Below, piece by piece: positions 24,853 to 35,901 of a stretch of 64,000 nt of DNA. Numbering within the stretch: position 1 is the first letter of the stretch; each line of letters starts with the position of its first letter. Origin of the DNA: Sanderia malayensis (taxonomy: Eukaryota > Cnidaria > Scyphozoa > Semaeostomeae > Pelagiidae); contig RQOL01000384.1 in NCBI GenBank assembly GCA_013076295.1, positions 1 to 64,000 of the forward strand. Reading direction: 5' to 3'. The notes under the pieces are model-generated. The model saw nothing but the letters and a program-made list of their open reading frames with translations, did no database searches and was not told where the DNA came from. A program made the position numbers and the translations under genes.

Positions 24853-24917
24853 TTAAAAAAGGCTTCCAAAATGTCTCAAGACCTTTTGTCAATGATTGTA
24901 GAATATTTGCGAAAAAA

Positions 24918-24954
24918 ATGGTTGGTAAAGTGCTTAAAATAAGGATGTTTCATA
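24918..24954 (-). repeat. Right inverted repeat of candidate 16.4-kb element
   Basis: Reverse complement matches 8489-8525, with 20 identical bases at 24918-24937. It is followed by a GC-rich gctccgcccccggCTAG (24955-24971), which looks like a Helitron-type 3' end. Confidence 0.45.
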
Positions 24955-24973
24955 GCTCCGCCCCCGGCTAGTT

Positions 24974-25200
24974 ACAGTCAACTCTGCTTAATTCGAACAG
25001 CCAGGGGCAGCTTGAAAAGGTTCGAATTAAAAAAGTTCGAATTATAGAGATTTGTTCTATAAGAGTTGGTTCATGTTGCAACGGAATCAAAAGTCTTAAA
25101 AGGAACAAAAAAGTTCAAAACCTTGCTTCTCTCTCGCTAGCAAAGAAAATAGATGAAATTTGAGACTCGATTGAGAAATGCAAACAGTACCTGCAGTTGA
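24974..25200. mobile_element. Tigger/pogo-like terminal fragment, copy 1
   Basis: Begins TA-CAGTCAACTCTGC and contains repeated ttcgaatta motifs (attcgaacagcc, ggttcgaattaaaaaagttcgaatta split by a base or two), typical of Tigger-type ends. It is about 85% identical to 26062-26290. The following sequence to 25560 has no intact transposase. The region 25560-25800 shows nothing recognisable. Confidence 0.5.
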
Positions 25201-25811
25201 GTTGGCAGTGTTGGGTGTCTTGGGAAAAATGTGTTTTCTTTTTCTCGGCCAAGAATTCAACAACCGCCAAATCATAACCGACCCAAACTATAACATTGAG
25301 ATCCCCCCAAAAAAATATCTCATATTAATCCCCAGCAAGGAAACCTCCTCTGACATCCAACAACGAGACAACAAGCCTCAGCAATTGCGATGAATAATGG
25401 AATGGTGGAACGATAAATAACAGGGGACAGCAATCTAAAACATATAATAACCTTCTATGAAGAATAAATTCTTCCTCCGATGAACTATATGCCTCTGCTA
25501 AATCTTGAAGCACTGCAACATGATAATGATAAGTCATTACAATTTTAATTTAAAAAAAATATATGGATAGTCAGTAGAAAATATTTAAAAAACATTTGAA
25601 AAATATTCTATAGATCATGTTATAAGTGTATAACTCTTCACGAGAGCCAATGCAAATGCTTTGCTGCATAAAAATTAGCACCAGTGACATAAATTTCCGT
25701 TTACAAAGAAATGAAATAAAACATTCACATACGTTGGCTGTACTTTCCATGCCCCTTTTTTGGCGTTTCCCTTTTGGCTCAGGTATTAATGACCTATTGG
25801 CATCCTCCAGG

Positions 25812-26060
25812 TATCTATGTATGTATGTATGTAGGTATGTATGTATGTATTTATGTACGTAGGTATGTATGTAGGTATGTATGTATGTATGTAGGTATGT
25901 AGGTATGTATGTATGTATGCATGTATGTTGGTAGGTATCTATGTATATATGCATGTATGGGCATGAGCGTGAGCAAATGCAGGTGAAGCGTGCCAACCAG
26001 ATCAAGCTTTTTTTACTTGACGGGCTGGGGCGAACGAGAGAAGCAAGTGATGACCCCTAG
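25812..26060 (+). mobile_element. Helitron-like 3' end H5 with TATG-type microsatellite
   Basis: An imperfect (TATG)n tract at 25812-25958 runs into gggcatgagcg and the subterminal block accagatcaagctttttt-acttgacgggc, ending tgatgacccCTAG at 26057-26060 with T following. The 5' end is not found. The same microsatellite-plus-end arrangement is seen in H1. Confidence 0.6.
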
Positions 26061-26061
26061 T

Positions 26062-26290
26062 TACAGTGAACTATGCCAAATTCGAACAGCCTGGGGAAGC
26101 GTGAAAATGTTCGAATTACGAAAAGTTTGAATTTTAGAGATTTGTTTTATAAGAGTTGGTTCATGTTGCGATGGAATCAAAATTCTTAAAAGGAACCAAA
26201 AAGTTCAAAAACTTGCTTCTCTCTTGGTACCAAAGAAAATAGATGAAATCTGAGACTCGATTGAGAAATACAAACAGCACCTGGACTTCT
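26062..26290. mobile_element. Tigger/pogo-like terminal fragment, copy 2
   Basis: Paralogous to 24974-25200; both copies are preceded by CTAGT. A short minus-strand open segment follows, including acidic residues, and could be the end of a relic transposase, but I cannot identify it. Confidence 0.5.
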
Positions 26291-26524
26291 ATCAGTTCCT
26301 GATTCATCAATATTTCTGGTCTGGGCCACGGAATCATCAGCACCAATCAATGGCCCATGCGCGTAATCCTCCCCTCTTTCATGCAAGTCATCCTCCCCTC
26401 CTTCAGTGACACCACTAACATCAAAAAACTGATTTGTTGTATAATTGTTTTATGTTAATAGTTCACAGTTGAGCAAACTGCTCATCAAATATTATGGCAG
26501 TAGAAACTGTGGGTAAGACCCAGT

Positions 26525-26634
26525 TATTATTATTATTATTACTATTATTATTGCAAGTGAAGCGTGCCAACCAGATCAATCTTTTTTTACTTGACGGGCT
26601 GGGGAGAATGAGCGAAGCAAGTGATGACCTCTAG
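26525..26634 (+). mobile_element. Helitron-like 3' end H6 with ATT microsatellite
   Basis: An (ATT)n tract at about 26526-26556 joins gaagcgtgccaaccagatca and the GC-rich terminal block, ending gacctCTAG at 26631-26634. It lacks a recognisable 5' end and abuts H7 directly. Confidence 0.6.
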
Positions 26635-28275
26635 TCTAATATTTCTATTCTGCGGAGTCACGTGACGATGCACTTTCCTTGGGCCGAAACGGCAAATGAG
26701 ATATCCATAAAGGCTTTTTTCTGAGGCCCTTAATCTGCCCTATTGTTAAGTGAGCTGTTCCTTGCCGGCCGAACCAGAAAGTTATCTATATGAGAGTTAC
26801 AGTTTCGACTAAAAGGTTAGGGAATTCTTTGTGAAAGTTCGGCCAATTGGCTATCATTGCGAACTCCATTTTCGAGCGAAGTATTCGCTATTCATGTGAC
26901 GCTTTTTGCCTTTCGCTGCAATTTGATTGGCTCTTTCGCAACTTCACGTGAACAGTCACACGTTTTTCGCTATAATGCAAATTAGCCCTCGGGTTGAACA
27001 GCAGCTACTTTTGGGGAAGAGGCGTGTTTTTGTTTTCAACGCAAAGGATAACTGGGCGCCTTTCAAAGTGTTTTACGACATGAATTATCTTTGTAAAGAC
27101 TTGATAATTGTTTGAGAGACCTCTGGAAAATTACGAGAGACAATTGAGAACACAGGTGATAGCTTTGTTCTTTTTTAGTAAGATCGTTTTAGTTTTTGTA
27201 CGACCGCCATCGTTGCTTCGGCATACTGTGGCGGCATATTAGGCCCAATGTAAACAAAGTCAAAGTTTTAAAAACAAATTATGATATGCGATTATCAGGC
27301 GAGTGGAGCGAGCCAAACTGTTGTAAGAGGGGTAGGCAGAGGCATGAGCGGTAGCGAATGCAGCACATGAAGTGCGCCCTATCAGTCAATGTTTCATGAT
27401 AACAGATAGACAGGTGAGCATAGCGAGCTAACCCATTGTACGTGGGGTTGAAACAGGCATGAGCGTTAGGGAATGCAGCGCACAAAGTGCACCAACCGCA
27501 GGCGACTGCAGCGAGCTAACCCATGGTACGTGGGGTTGTAAGAGGCATGAGCGTTAGAGAATGCCGCGCACAACGTGCACCCTATCAGTCAAGGTTTCTT
27601 GATAACAGACAGACAGGTGATCACAGCAAGCTAGCCCATTGTAAGTGGGATTTAAAGGGGCATGAGCGTAAGCAAATGCAGCGCATGAAGTTCGCCAACC
27701 ATAGGCAAGCATAGCGAGCTAACTGTTGTGTGGGTCGTTGTTAGCTACAATTGTTATCCTGTATTTGACACGTATTTTTTGCAGTATTGTTAAGTATGAG
27801 CGTGGTTGGCTGGTGCACCCGCTTGAAAGTGTGAAGGCAAGTGCCAATCCACACTAGGGTTCCACAAGAATGGAGCACCATGTGACCACGCTTGTTTTGA
27901 TTATTTTTGTGAACATAAATCAAGTAAAGTGGAGTAGAGGTTGAGATTAGGAGTAAGAGGGTAAGCAGTCTGAAGACCAGTGGTACAGTGGTGGCCTTCG
28001 GGTCAGCCGTACCGCACCGCAAAAAGTTTGTTGTCTTTATTGCATCAAACCTTAGCGGAATCAGCACCATCGCAAGCGAGACATCGCCTACCGAACTTCT
28101 GATTACCGTCCCCAGCTCTGGGGTAGGATTCTTAAAGAAACACCTCACGACATAACCCATCGTACGTGGGGTTCAAAGAGGCATGAGCGTTAGAGAATGT
28201 AGCGCACGAAGTTTTTTCACATTAAGTTTTTCACACAACCACATTAAGTTTTTTCACTTGCGCCCCTCTATATTA
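26635..28275 (+). mobile_element. Helitron-like short element H7
   Basis: Starts TCTAATATTTCTATTCTGCG immediately after the CTAG of H6. The family 5' block runs to about 27290, then four or five diverged 90-110 bp units to about 27725. A non-family stretch (27730-28145) follows, then one more unit (28148-28215) and a degenerate 3' end (ttttttcacttgcgcccctc). No CTRR terminus remains; it fades into the Penelope-like element. No gene is evident. Confidence 0.6.
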
Positions 28276-28932
28276 AAGACTCTGCTCACGCTCTTCGCAT
28301 TTTCAAGGATTTCAAATTCACAGGAACAACGAAACATCTCTTCAGTATGGATGTCAAATCACTTTATACCTGCATTCCTCACTCAGATGGTCTCATTGCA
28401 CTAAAGTTTTTCCTCGAAAAATGACATGATTAGAATCCACCAACCATTACGCTTCTTCGCTTGGCCGAATTGTCCTCACCACCAACTCCTTTACATTCGA
28501 CGACATGTCTTTCTGCAAAAATCTGGTGTCGCTATGGGTAGCAAACTTGGTCTTAGTTATGCCTGTCTTTTTGTTGGCCATCAGGAACAACTTATCTACG
28601 AATCCTACCATGGTCCATTCCCGTGTTTGATTAAGCGCTACATCGACGACATTATCGGTGCTACATCCCGATAGCACCGATAATGAAATTCATCGACTAC
28701 ACCAACAACTTTCATCCTGCATTGCAATTCACCCACACCATAACTGAAGTTAGCCTTCCATTACTAGAAATTCTTCTTACTATATCTGGCAACCAAATCT
28801 CCACCTCAATCTATTACAAGCCCACAGATGCTCACTGCTTCCTCGAGTACATTTCTACACATCCCAGAAAATGGAAGGACTCCATCCCATACTCACAATT
28901 ACACCGTCTTCGCCGCATCTGTGCAAGTGATA
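28276..28932 (+). pseudogene. Penelope-like element, reverse transcriptase part
   Basis: Translation in changing frames gives KHLFSMDVKSLYTCIPH, then SGVAMGSKLGLSYACLF, then the catalytic RYIDDIIGAT, then STSIYYKPTDAHCFLEYIS and SIPYSQLHRLRRICASD. This order is diagnostic of Penelope-type reverse transcriptases. Several stops and frame changes show decay, including a disrupted stretch at 28420-28490 and a perfect 13-bp inverted repeat at about 28651-28683 just after YIDD. The element continues at 30229 and 36273 beyond two insertions. Confidence 0.8.
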
Positions 28933-29268
28933 ATAATAATAATAATAATAACACGAATATTTATACAGGATAGCCTATCAGCATAGTCAAATGCTGTTAT
29001 CTTAAGGGTCCTGTCTTGAAAGTAAGAGTTAAAAAATATATATAATAACTACATTAAGTTTAAAAATATATAATATTTATCAATATATAAATATATAATG
29101 TAATGCTTATAGTAAGAGTTAAGAAATATATATAATAAGTAAGAGAAAATAAGAGTTAAAAAAAAATATATATATACATAATAACTACATTAAGCTTCAA
29201 AATATATAATACTTATTAATATATAAATAAATAATGTAATGTTTATAAATATAAAATGTAAAGTTTCT
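28933..29268 (-). repeat. 3' tail of the LINE: TTA-type repeat and duplicated AT-rich block
   Basis: A (TTA)n tail on the minus strand (28933-28952) is followed by two diverged copies of a roughly 120-bp AT-rich block (about 29022-29115 and 29120-29250), each with taactacattaag and taatgtaatg. Confidence 0.7.
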
Positions 29269-30228
29269 TCAACTAAAATGTTCGTTTAAAAAGGAAGTAA
29301 AAACAATCCTGGACTGAATCTTTCTAGCCTCAAGGGGTAAATCATTGAAAATTCTTCCACCAGCATATGTTATACACTTTTGCCCAATTTTTGTTTTCAT
29401 TCGTGGCAGTTTAGCGGTATAGTTGTTGTTTCTTGTGCATTTTTCATGTTTTGCTCTTTCGAAGTAATCCTTAAACGGCTCACATACATTCTTCTGTAGG
29501 CAGTCAAAAACAAATTTACAAACACTTTTCTTCATTTGATTTTCTATATGCGGAACTCTCAAATCAGTTTTAGGTGGACATTTTGATTTGATAATGTTCA
29601 TGCTTTGTTTCTCAATACTACGCAAACACTTTAATTTTGATTCTGACCATCCCAGCCCAACTGATCCACAGTACGTGAATAGGGGCATGATCATAGCGTT
29701 GTAGATTACAATGGCTGTTGGTGTATCAATGGAATTTCGAATGCGCCTGAGAAGATTAACCCTTCCTGCTGCCTTTTTGCAGGTTATATCGATATGAGCA
29801 TCCATCGTTAGCGAGGGCTCTAATGTTACTCCAAGATATTTATATTCTGTCATACAATTTATGGGTGTCTCTCCACTTATGATGTTAAGCCGTCTCTCTT
29901 TGAATTTATTCAATCTCTTTGCTGTGCCAAAAAGCATAGTTTCTGTTTTCCCTTTCTTCAGATTCATGATTAACTCGTTCTTAGAAAACCAGGTGGCTAG
30001 GTTGTTAACATCTTGATTAAGATGGTTTTCAATGATGTTAATATCACTACTCGATGTAAAAATAACCGTGTCATCCGCATATGTCAGAATATTTGTATGC
30101 TTCAATGATCTATGTGCATCGTTAAAATGAATTAGAAACAGAAGAGGACTGATGATGGATCCTTGTGGAACACCTGTATACACAGGACATGAATTGGAAA
30201 ATGTTTCCTCAACAGTTGATGACTTCAA
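29269..30228 (-). pseudogene. LINE reverse transcriptase C-terminal part, 5'-truncated insertion
   Basis: A 319-codon open frame has YTGVPQGSIISPLLFLIHFND and LTYADDTVIF, the finger and catalytic YADD motifs of LINE reverse transcriptases, then EYKYLGVTLEPSL and a C-terminal domain with a normal stop. The endonuclease and N-terminal RT domains are missing, as expected for 5' truncation during target-primed integration. A TTA-type tail ends the element. It interrupts the Penelope-like element between RRICASD and DFKIKANEM. A 13-bp near-repeat (gatgacttcaaa / gatgacttcaag) sits at the right junction. A jockey/CR1/L2-type LINE is likely. Confidence 0.8.
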
Positions 30229-30592
30229 ATGATGACTTCAAGATCAAAGCCAATGAAATGACTGCTTTCTTCACAAATAATCTATATCCTAATGCAATCT
30301 CTGACAACGCCCTGAGTAAAGTTAGCAATCTCTCCCAAGAGGATGCTTTGGTTCCGTCTGATCCAACAACTGTCACAACCACAGATATCTTCCCTGATCC
30401 TCCTCTTCTTGCCTATCGCGGAGATAAAAACTTCAAAGGCACTCTTGTTAGAACCACCTTTCTGTTACACAGAACCCTGGTACTCGACCCTGTCGCCATC
30501 ACCTTTGCCAAACCTGCTCACACATCAACCCAGAAACCACAATTTCCAACCATGGACAAAACTTTACCATCAAATCCGGCTTTACCTGTTCA
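30229..30592 (+). pseudogene. Penelope-like element, middle part
   Basis: Continues the element after the LINE: DFKIKANEMTAFFTNNLYP, then PPLLAYRGDKNFKGTLVR, which match the linker of Penelope-type proteins. The frame then moves towards the connector before GIY-YIG (GFTCS at about 30578-30592). It is interrupted by the transposon at 30593; the duplicated 6-bp target tgttca is 30587-30592. Confidence 0.75.
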
Positions 30593-30926
30593 TATGCGGG
30601 CCCGAATGGTTCACAGGTGTCCCTATTAATAAAAGTATAATTGTGTTAAACTTTGTCATACATAATTAATAAATTTCATTTCAGTATTCATTCTTGGCAA
30701 TGCAATTAATTATCTTATTAACAAAGCATTATCATTAAAATATATATGCATCAATTAATTGAGCATGTACTTTAACATTTAATTAAATGTATTCTTTTGA
30801 ATTAATTAAATATGTACTCTTAAATTAATTAAATGTCCACTTTCGAATTAATTCTTTAGTATCCCAAGATGCAATGTAGTAGGAAATTGGCGCACGCCAA
30901 CAGTTGCATGAGGCACATGTTTAGCA

Positions 30927-33900
30927 ATGGCTGGCGATGAAGCCCATGTCAGGCGAATTGCCCAGCAAGCGATGCAGAATATTAGTCAGTTAATTCAAAT
31001 TATTGAAGCAAGTTCATCAGCAACAAGTGGCAATTTAAGAAGTACACATATGTCTGAAGCAGGAGGTGGTGGCAGTACAATTGGCAGTAGTAGCAGGCCT
31101 AGGCCAACTACATCTGCAGCTGATACGTTTAGGCTTGAACAAAGTCAGCACCAAGAAGCCTCAGTACTAACAAATAGCAGCAATCGCTATCACCCATATA
31201 ATCGATATAGCCTAAGAAATGATAAGAATAACACGGGCAATGCTGTGACTGGGCTAAGAAGGCGATTTCCCACTGCTGGTGCTGCTGCAACAAGGCACAG
31301 ACCAAGTAGGCCTCTAACAACAGGAGGAAGAGCTTCAAGAGGAAGGGCTTCAGCACTGGGTAGGCCCTTTTTTCTGGCACTGCAACCAGAGATGTTATGA
31401 TACTAAAAGCTGGGGAAGTAACTTTGCCGTCCAGAACAGAGAAGTCACAACTTGAGCTAGATGGGCGTATTATTACTGGTTTTGATGTAAACAGATCCTT
31501 GGAACAGGAGGTGTTGTTCAAGGAACTTGAAACCATTTTGCCAGATCAGTACAAGGGAATTAAATTCCAAATTATGAAGAACTGTCATGGAAGCCTTGTT
31601 CCCCCAAACATTCCACAAGGGAAAAAGATTGATGCAAAGCTGCTGCTGAAATCATTAGCACCAAGCTCTTACATTTATATCCAACTCTTACATGAACCAA
31701 TACCAGATGATATTTTGGATGTACCAGCATTTGAGAAGTTTGAAGAAACTGTAAGTAGTCATGAAAACAGCAGACAAGCAAATGATAATTCAAGTGAAGA
31801 TCCTTCTTATCCTTTCAATACTAATCCAGTTGGTGTTGGTGATGTGAGCGCTGAAAAACCATTTTTTTTGAGATTTTACAAATTGTACCGGCAAATCTAA
31901 TGGATCCAGTTGAGATCTTGAAATACTTGCAGCAAAAAATTGTCACTGGTCGTGCACTTGAAATTTCCTCTGTAGACACTGAGATTTTAGGGGAAACGAA
32001 TTACATAACAGTTGACAGGGAAAACATCATACAGACAACATTTGATGAACTGCAGTTCATTTCCAACCCAAGATTGACATTTCAGGTGGATTTCATGGGA
32101 GAAGACTCGACAGATTTAGGTGGTCCAAGGAAGGAGTGGATACGCTTGCTTAACAGGGAAATAAAAGCAAAGTATTTTGACCATGATTTGCGACATCTTC
32201 TTTCAAAAGATTACTTCTATGTGGGGCAAATTTTTGCAATTGCTCTGTTGCAGAATGGCCAAATTCCTTCTTTTCTCAGTGAAGCAATGCTGCAAGAATT
32301 GGTAGCAATCTCACTTTCAAATCAGTGCGTTGAAGAAATCCAAAATGGTCTTGAAACTCTAGGAATGTGCTCAGCCTTGAAGAAGTTTCCTAAGTTGTTA
32401 CACCTTATGAGAACTTCTGGAAACAGTGACAATTTAACAGTGCAGAAATTACTACAGCTTTTCAAGCCAAAGTTTTCAGAAGAGGGATCTAACGCATTTC
32501 AGAAAGAAAAGGCTGTTTATCACTTGTATGTGAGATACCTGAGGGAAATTGCGGCAAACAGAAGAGTTTCTGGTAAAACCACAATTATTTTAGGCCATAT
32601 CCTGCAATTTGCTACAGGAGCTAGTGAAGAGCCTGTGCTTGGTTATGAGCTAGGTCCAAGCTTGGAATTTGTTATTCCGCAAGAAAAGCGTGTAGAGGAT
32701 TTCCAAGCTGACTCTAGTGATGGGAACAAAACATATAAAACAATTGCAAATTTTTTACCAACCAACTTTACATACCTGCAGTAACCATAGAGATAGGATA
32801 TATACTAAACTAGAGTGCGAACGAGGCTCCGGAAAGGTGACCCTTTTCGGCCATCTTGTTGACGGGAGTTTTTGACGGGTAAAGTACTGATTTCAATGCG
32901 TAAATGCCTATCACCATAGGCAAAACATGGATTGTTAGTATGATCCAGTAAAATTTAAAGACTGAGAAGCAACGAATGGTAAAGGAGAGACCTTTTCACA
33001 CATTTTGAACGTCTGGACATCGTGGAAGGTACAGTATTTTTGTTTCAATTTAGTATGTAAGCTTGGAAGTAGTGGAGCGGCATGGCATGGGAGTATACAG
33101 TACCCTGTCCCATAAAAACAGAAGAGACATAAAACAAATACATAACAATTTTTATTAATGAAAATTGGAACAGGGCAATTTTAACATACGTAATGAATTG
33201 GTTTGGTAAAATAAATCTTTTGATTATTTCATACAACCGAGAACCGACCACCACTTGTTTCTTTTCGAGAATAGAATCGCCCTGTTGTTGCTGCATTTGT
33301 ATCTATCATATCATTCATAGCATAGAAATAAATGCTATTGACAGCTTCTAAGAGCTGTTTTGCATGCTCGATATTACTACAAGGTCGATATTCGGAATTT
33401 TTTTTTAGTATCAGCAAATTAAACTTTAGTTGTTATGATTTATTTTAGGCCCAGCGCCTTCTGGAGCAATGAGCGCCACCGCAGAGACCAGAAAGGCTTG
33501 TTTATATCGAGGAAATTACAGTAAAAACAACTGAAGTACGGTCGAAAAATGCGAGTTCTTCGCATCATGCATGGCATGAAAATCAGCAGATAAAGAACTG
33601 AAAATTGCTCAGAATGGTAAACTGGATAGCAACACAATTGCTGTTATGAAGGCTGCCTGCATGTGTGGAGCCGGAGCGGGAGGCGGGACATGAAGGACGG
33701 AATCAACAACTTAGAGCAAGGAAACATCCAGACAAAGTTAAAATAACGCAAATTTTAGTTCAAAATAGGACACAAATCATATTTTTATTGTATTGTGTTG
33801 ATTTTGTTTTCATTTTATTTCAAATATTTTTACAAAACGGATTTCTCTTTGTATTTTTCAATTGTCTTCATATCATTTGATAGATTGGCCTAAGATCCTA

Positions 33901-34478
33901 AAAAGCCTGTTGCTCTGTTCATTCTTGCTGGATTTCTGTCATTCTTGCTTCAGATCAATATAAAAATAGATTATTTTGTTCACCACCCCAATACGTTGTT
34001 ATTTGTATGAGGAAAAATCAGAAACTAAGAAACAATTTTGGCCTACGAAAAAAGTCAAGAGATTTTCAAGTACTTACAAATTGACAAATTGTAGACATTT
34101 GCAGTATTTGACAGAAATTTTAATACCATAGACAGGTTTCCACATACATACTTATTTAGAAACTGGTAAAAACTTTGGAATTTAGTTTTCGAATCACGCT
34201 ATAAGCTTTAAATTTAAACTTTAGGTGAGCTCCAGACATTGCCGTGCCTTGAATATTTTCGCAACTTCTCCCGTCAACAAGATGGCGCACAAAGTTTCAG
34301 CCTCGCTATGACCGAAACAATAGGAGTTAGCTCTCTAGTTTAGTATATATCCTATCTCTATGGCAGTAACATACTCACTCTACCAAGGCCCACAGTTGCA
34401 CATACTCTTCCTGAAGCTGATGACTTATTTAATATGTATGACATTTGCTTTGGACAAGAATATTTTGGGATTCAATGA
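30927..34478 (+). pseudogene. Transposon-borne HECT-type E3 ubiquitin ligase, frameshifted and split
   Basis: N-terminal low-complexity Ser/Gly/Arg region starts MAGDEAHVRRIAQQ (30927). The frame shifts near a T-run at about 31369-31374 into MILKAGEVTLPSRTEKSQLE, and again in the T8 at about 31863-31870 into MDPVEILKYLQQKI. The HECT N-lobe follows, with LTFQVDFMGEDSTDLGGPRK, FYVGQIFAIALLQNG and the FATGASEEP/GYELGPS stretch. After IANFLPTNFTYLQ the gene is interrupted by the insertion at 32785-34363. The C-lobe resumes as SNILTLPRPTVAHTLPEADD and ends FGQEYFGIQ-stop at 34476-34478. The C-lobe is in another frame relative to the N-lobe. HECT ligases form a thioester with a Cys just before the NxLxLP motif; a TGC at 32777-32779 lies exactly there. 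It resembles the G2E3-like HECT proteins common in animal transposons. Confidence 0.75.
32785..34363. mobile_element. 1.6-kb non-autonomous TIR element inside the HECT gene
   Basis: Perfect inverted repeats of 31 bp, starting CCATAGAGATAGGATATATA, lie at 32785-32815 and 34333-34363. Imperfect inverted similarity continues inward (gccatcttgttgacggga). The 6-bp target duplication CAGTAA lies at 32779-32784 and 34364-34369. No protein gene is visible inside. Perfect ends suggest a recent insertion. Confidence 0.9.
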
Positions 34479-35010
34479 ACTGAACTGTTCAATTTGATTT
34501 CAATTTCTTACAGAAAATATGTTTGCCATCATTCATTTACACTTAAGGTTTTCCTAGTTTTGTTAAGCATATTTTTTCTTGCTTAAAAATTTTATCTCAA
34601 ATTTAGATAACAAGTTTGTTGTGTTGTTATGTTCAGTTGTAAAAGAAAGAAACTTCCTTCAACTGGTTTTTTTATCAGCCTTTCTATGTCAGCAAGACCG
34701 GTATATGAGCGTCTTATTCTGAGCCCCTGGTAGCAGGTTACGTTTATGAGTTCCAGTCCTATGTTTTAATCTATTGAAATGTTCATCTTTGTACAATCCT
34801 CAAACATTCATTGTATATTCCTACTCCTTGAAGGCCATCATGCTGCAGTGGATCTGGCCAAAATTGCATTTCTTCCTCTGTTTTTTGAGCATTTGGAGCA
34901 TCTAAATTTACTTGGTAATTTGTATCATCTAACAGTGGCACTGAATCTGGATCTGGATCTATCCCAAAACTGTCAATATCTTCAATTGCAGTATGATCTG
35001 AATTTATGTT
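34479..35010. other. Spacer between convergent HECT and integrase genes
   Basis: AT-rich, no convincing gene. The plus-strand open frame at 34779-35093 lies largely outside the integrase but has no recognisable domain. Confidence 0.4.
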
Positions 35011-35901
35011 TTACAGCATGCCCTGCTGCCACATCTGCCTTGGGGATAGATTTTTCTCTGTTGATACTGGACGATTATTCATCTGTGCTATAAATTCATC
35101 CAGTGACTTGTTGATTCGGGGTAAGAAAACATAGTGCAGGCAAAACAATTCTCTCTCATTCAGTGGGTCCAAGATGTTTTCGTGCTCCATTTTTTCGAAC
35201 AATCTTGCATAAAATACCAGCACACCACATTATACATCACGATGCGTGCGTTCTACCCGACTGTTATGGACCAACGAACCAGTTATAATCCTTCCCCTGT
35301 CGGCACCTCTGTTCTCAATCATGTACAATCCCACGAGATAGTTTTCCATGCCATGATCACTTCTGACACGGGATGGCAAACCCCATCGTGAAACTCCATC
35401 CTCGAACAACGCAAGAACAGTCTCTGCCTTGTTGTTATCTTTACATTTACAGTAAATGAGCACTCTGGTTTTACCATCAATGGCTACATGAACAACGAAC
35501 TTCCATCTGATTAATTTGTGGGCCGAATCTATGTGCCAAAGACTGTTTGGTGTTGGAACAAAATATTTGCGGCGGGGTATTACCAAACACCACCTTAATG
35601 CACACCCAATGGGATCCACTCTGCTTATACACTCGCTGACCCGCCAACGCTGTACCCTTATGGCACGACTTCTTAAGGCACCCATAAATCGTCGCGTGCC
35701 AAGATTTGGTGTCCCTAAGTTTCCCCCTTCTTGACTTGTCAAATTGGCATAAATTATATCAAATTCATTGTCTGTGATGTTGCTGAACCTGCTTTCTCCC
35801 ATTTCAAATTCTTTTCTCTTTCGCTTGACAGTAGAATAACTGACATTTAGTAACTCTGCTATATTCTTCCAAGAGAAGTGAATTGAGCGCAAATGTTCCA
35901 A
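35011..35901 (-). pseudogene. DDE integrase-type transposase (rve), one nonsense codon
   Basis: N-terminal helix-turn-helix-like region (HFSWKNIAELLNVSYSTVKR) precedes an integrase core with all three acidic residues: Asp in LWHIDSAHKL, Asp in VRSDHGMEN, and Glu in HNSRVERTHRDV. An in-frame TAA at 35230-35232 interrupts the protein between THRDV and CGVLVFYARLF. The frame then stays open to 35011 with a C-terminal domain (LDEFIAQMNNRPVS, LSPRQMWQQ). The layout is that of animal IS3EU-type or related retroviral-integrase-like transposases. It is convergent with the HECT gene. The start may lie further upstream (35940-36000, QLLGLPRY-like sequence). Confidence 0.7.

Larger units (their letters stand above)
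22552..24897 (+). repeat. About 29-bp direct repeats flanking the foldback and H4
   Basis: The block tgtctcaagaccttttg, then y, then caatgattgt occurs at about 22552 and 24873 with one difference. The foldback and H4 lie between. It could be a target duplication of a composite insertion or a local duplication; it is unusually long for the former. Confidence 0.55.
8489..24954. mobile_element. Candidate 16.4-kb element with two convergent genes bounded by an inverted repeat
   Basis: Bases 8489-8525 and the reverse complement of 24918-24954 align over 37 bp. The inner 20 bp (TTAAGCACTTTACCAACCAT) are identical; the outer 17 match at about ten positions. Inside lie a KDZ-like transposase gene on the plus strand and a PHD/DUF6589-like/RING gene on the minus strand, meeting tail to tail near 13.7-14.2 kb. 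Younger insertions inside are H3, the foldback 22593-23796 and H4. I could not see a target duplication: the outer flanks are both Helitron-like GC-rich ends, which blurs it. The inverted repeat could belong to something else. Confidence 0.4.

Noticed and set aside
8481..24971. Target duplication for the 16.4-kb candidate element
   Set aside because: Flanks ccccctgg and gctccgcc do not match; any duplication is obscured by Helitron-type ends.
33045..33880. Short frames inside the 1.6-kb element
   Set aside because: No recognisable transposase or other domain; the element appears non-autonomous.
30927..34478. HECT gene as a host gene
   Set aside because: It lies inside inverted repeats with a target duplication that, when removed, rejoin the Penelope-like protein.
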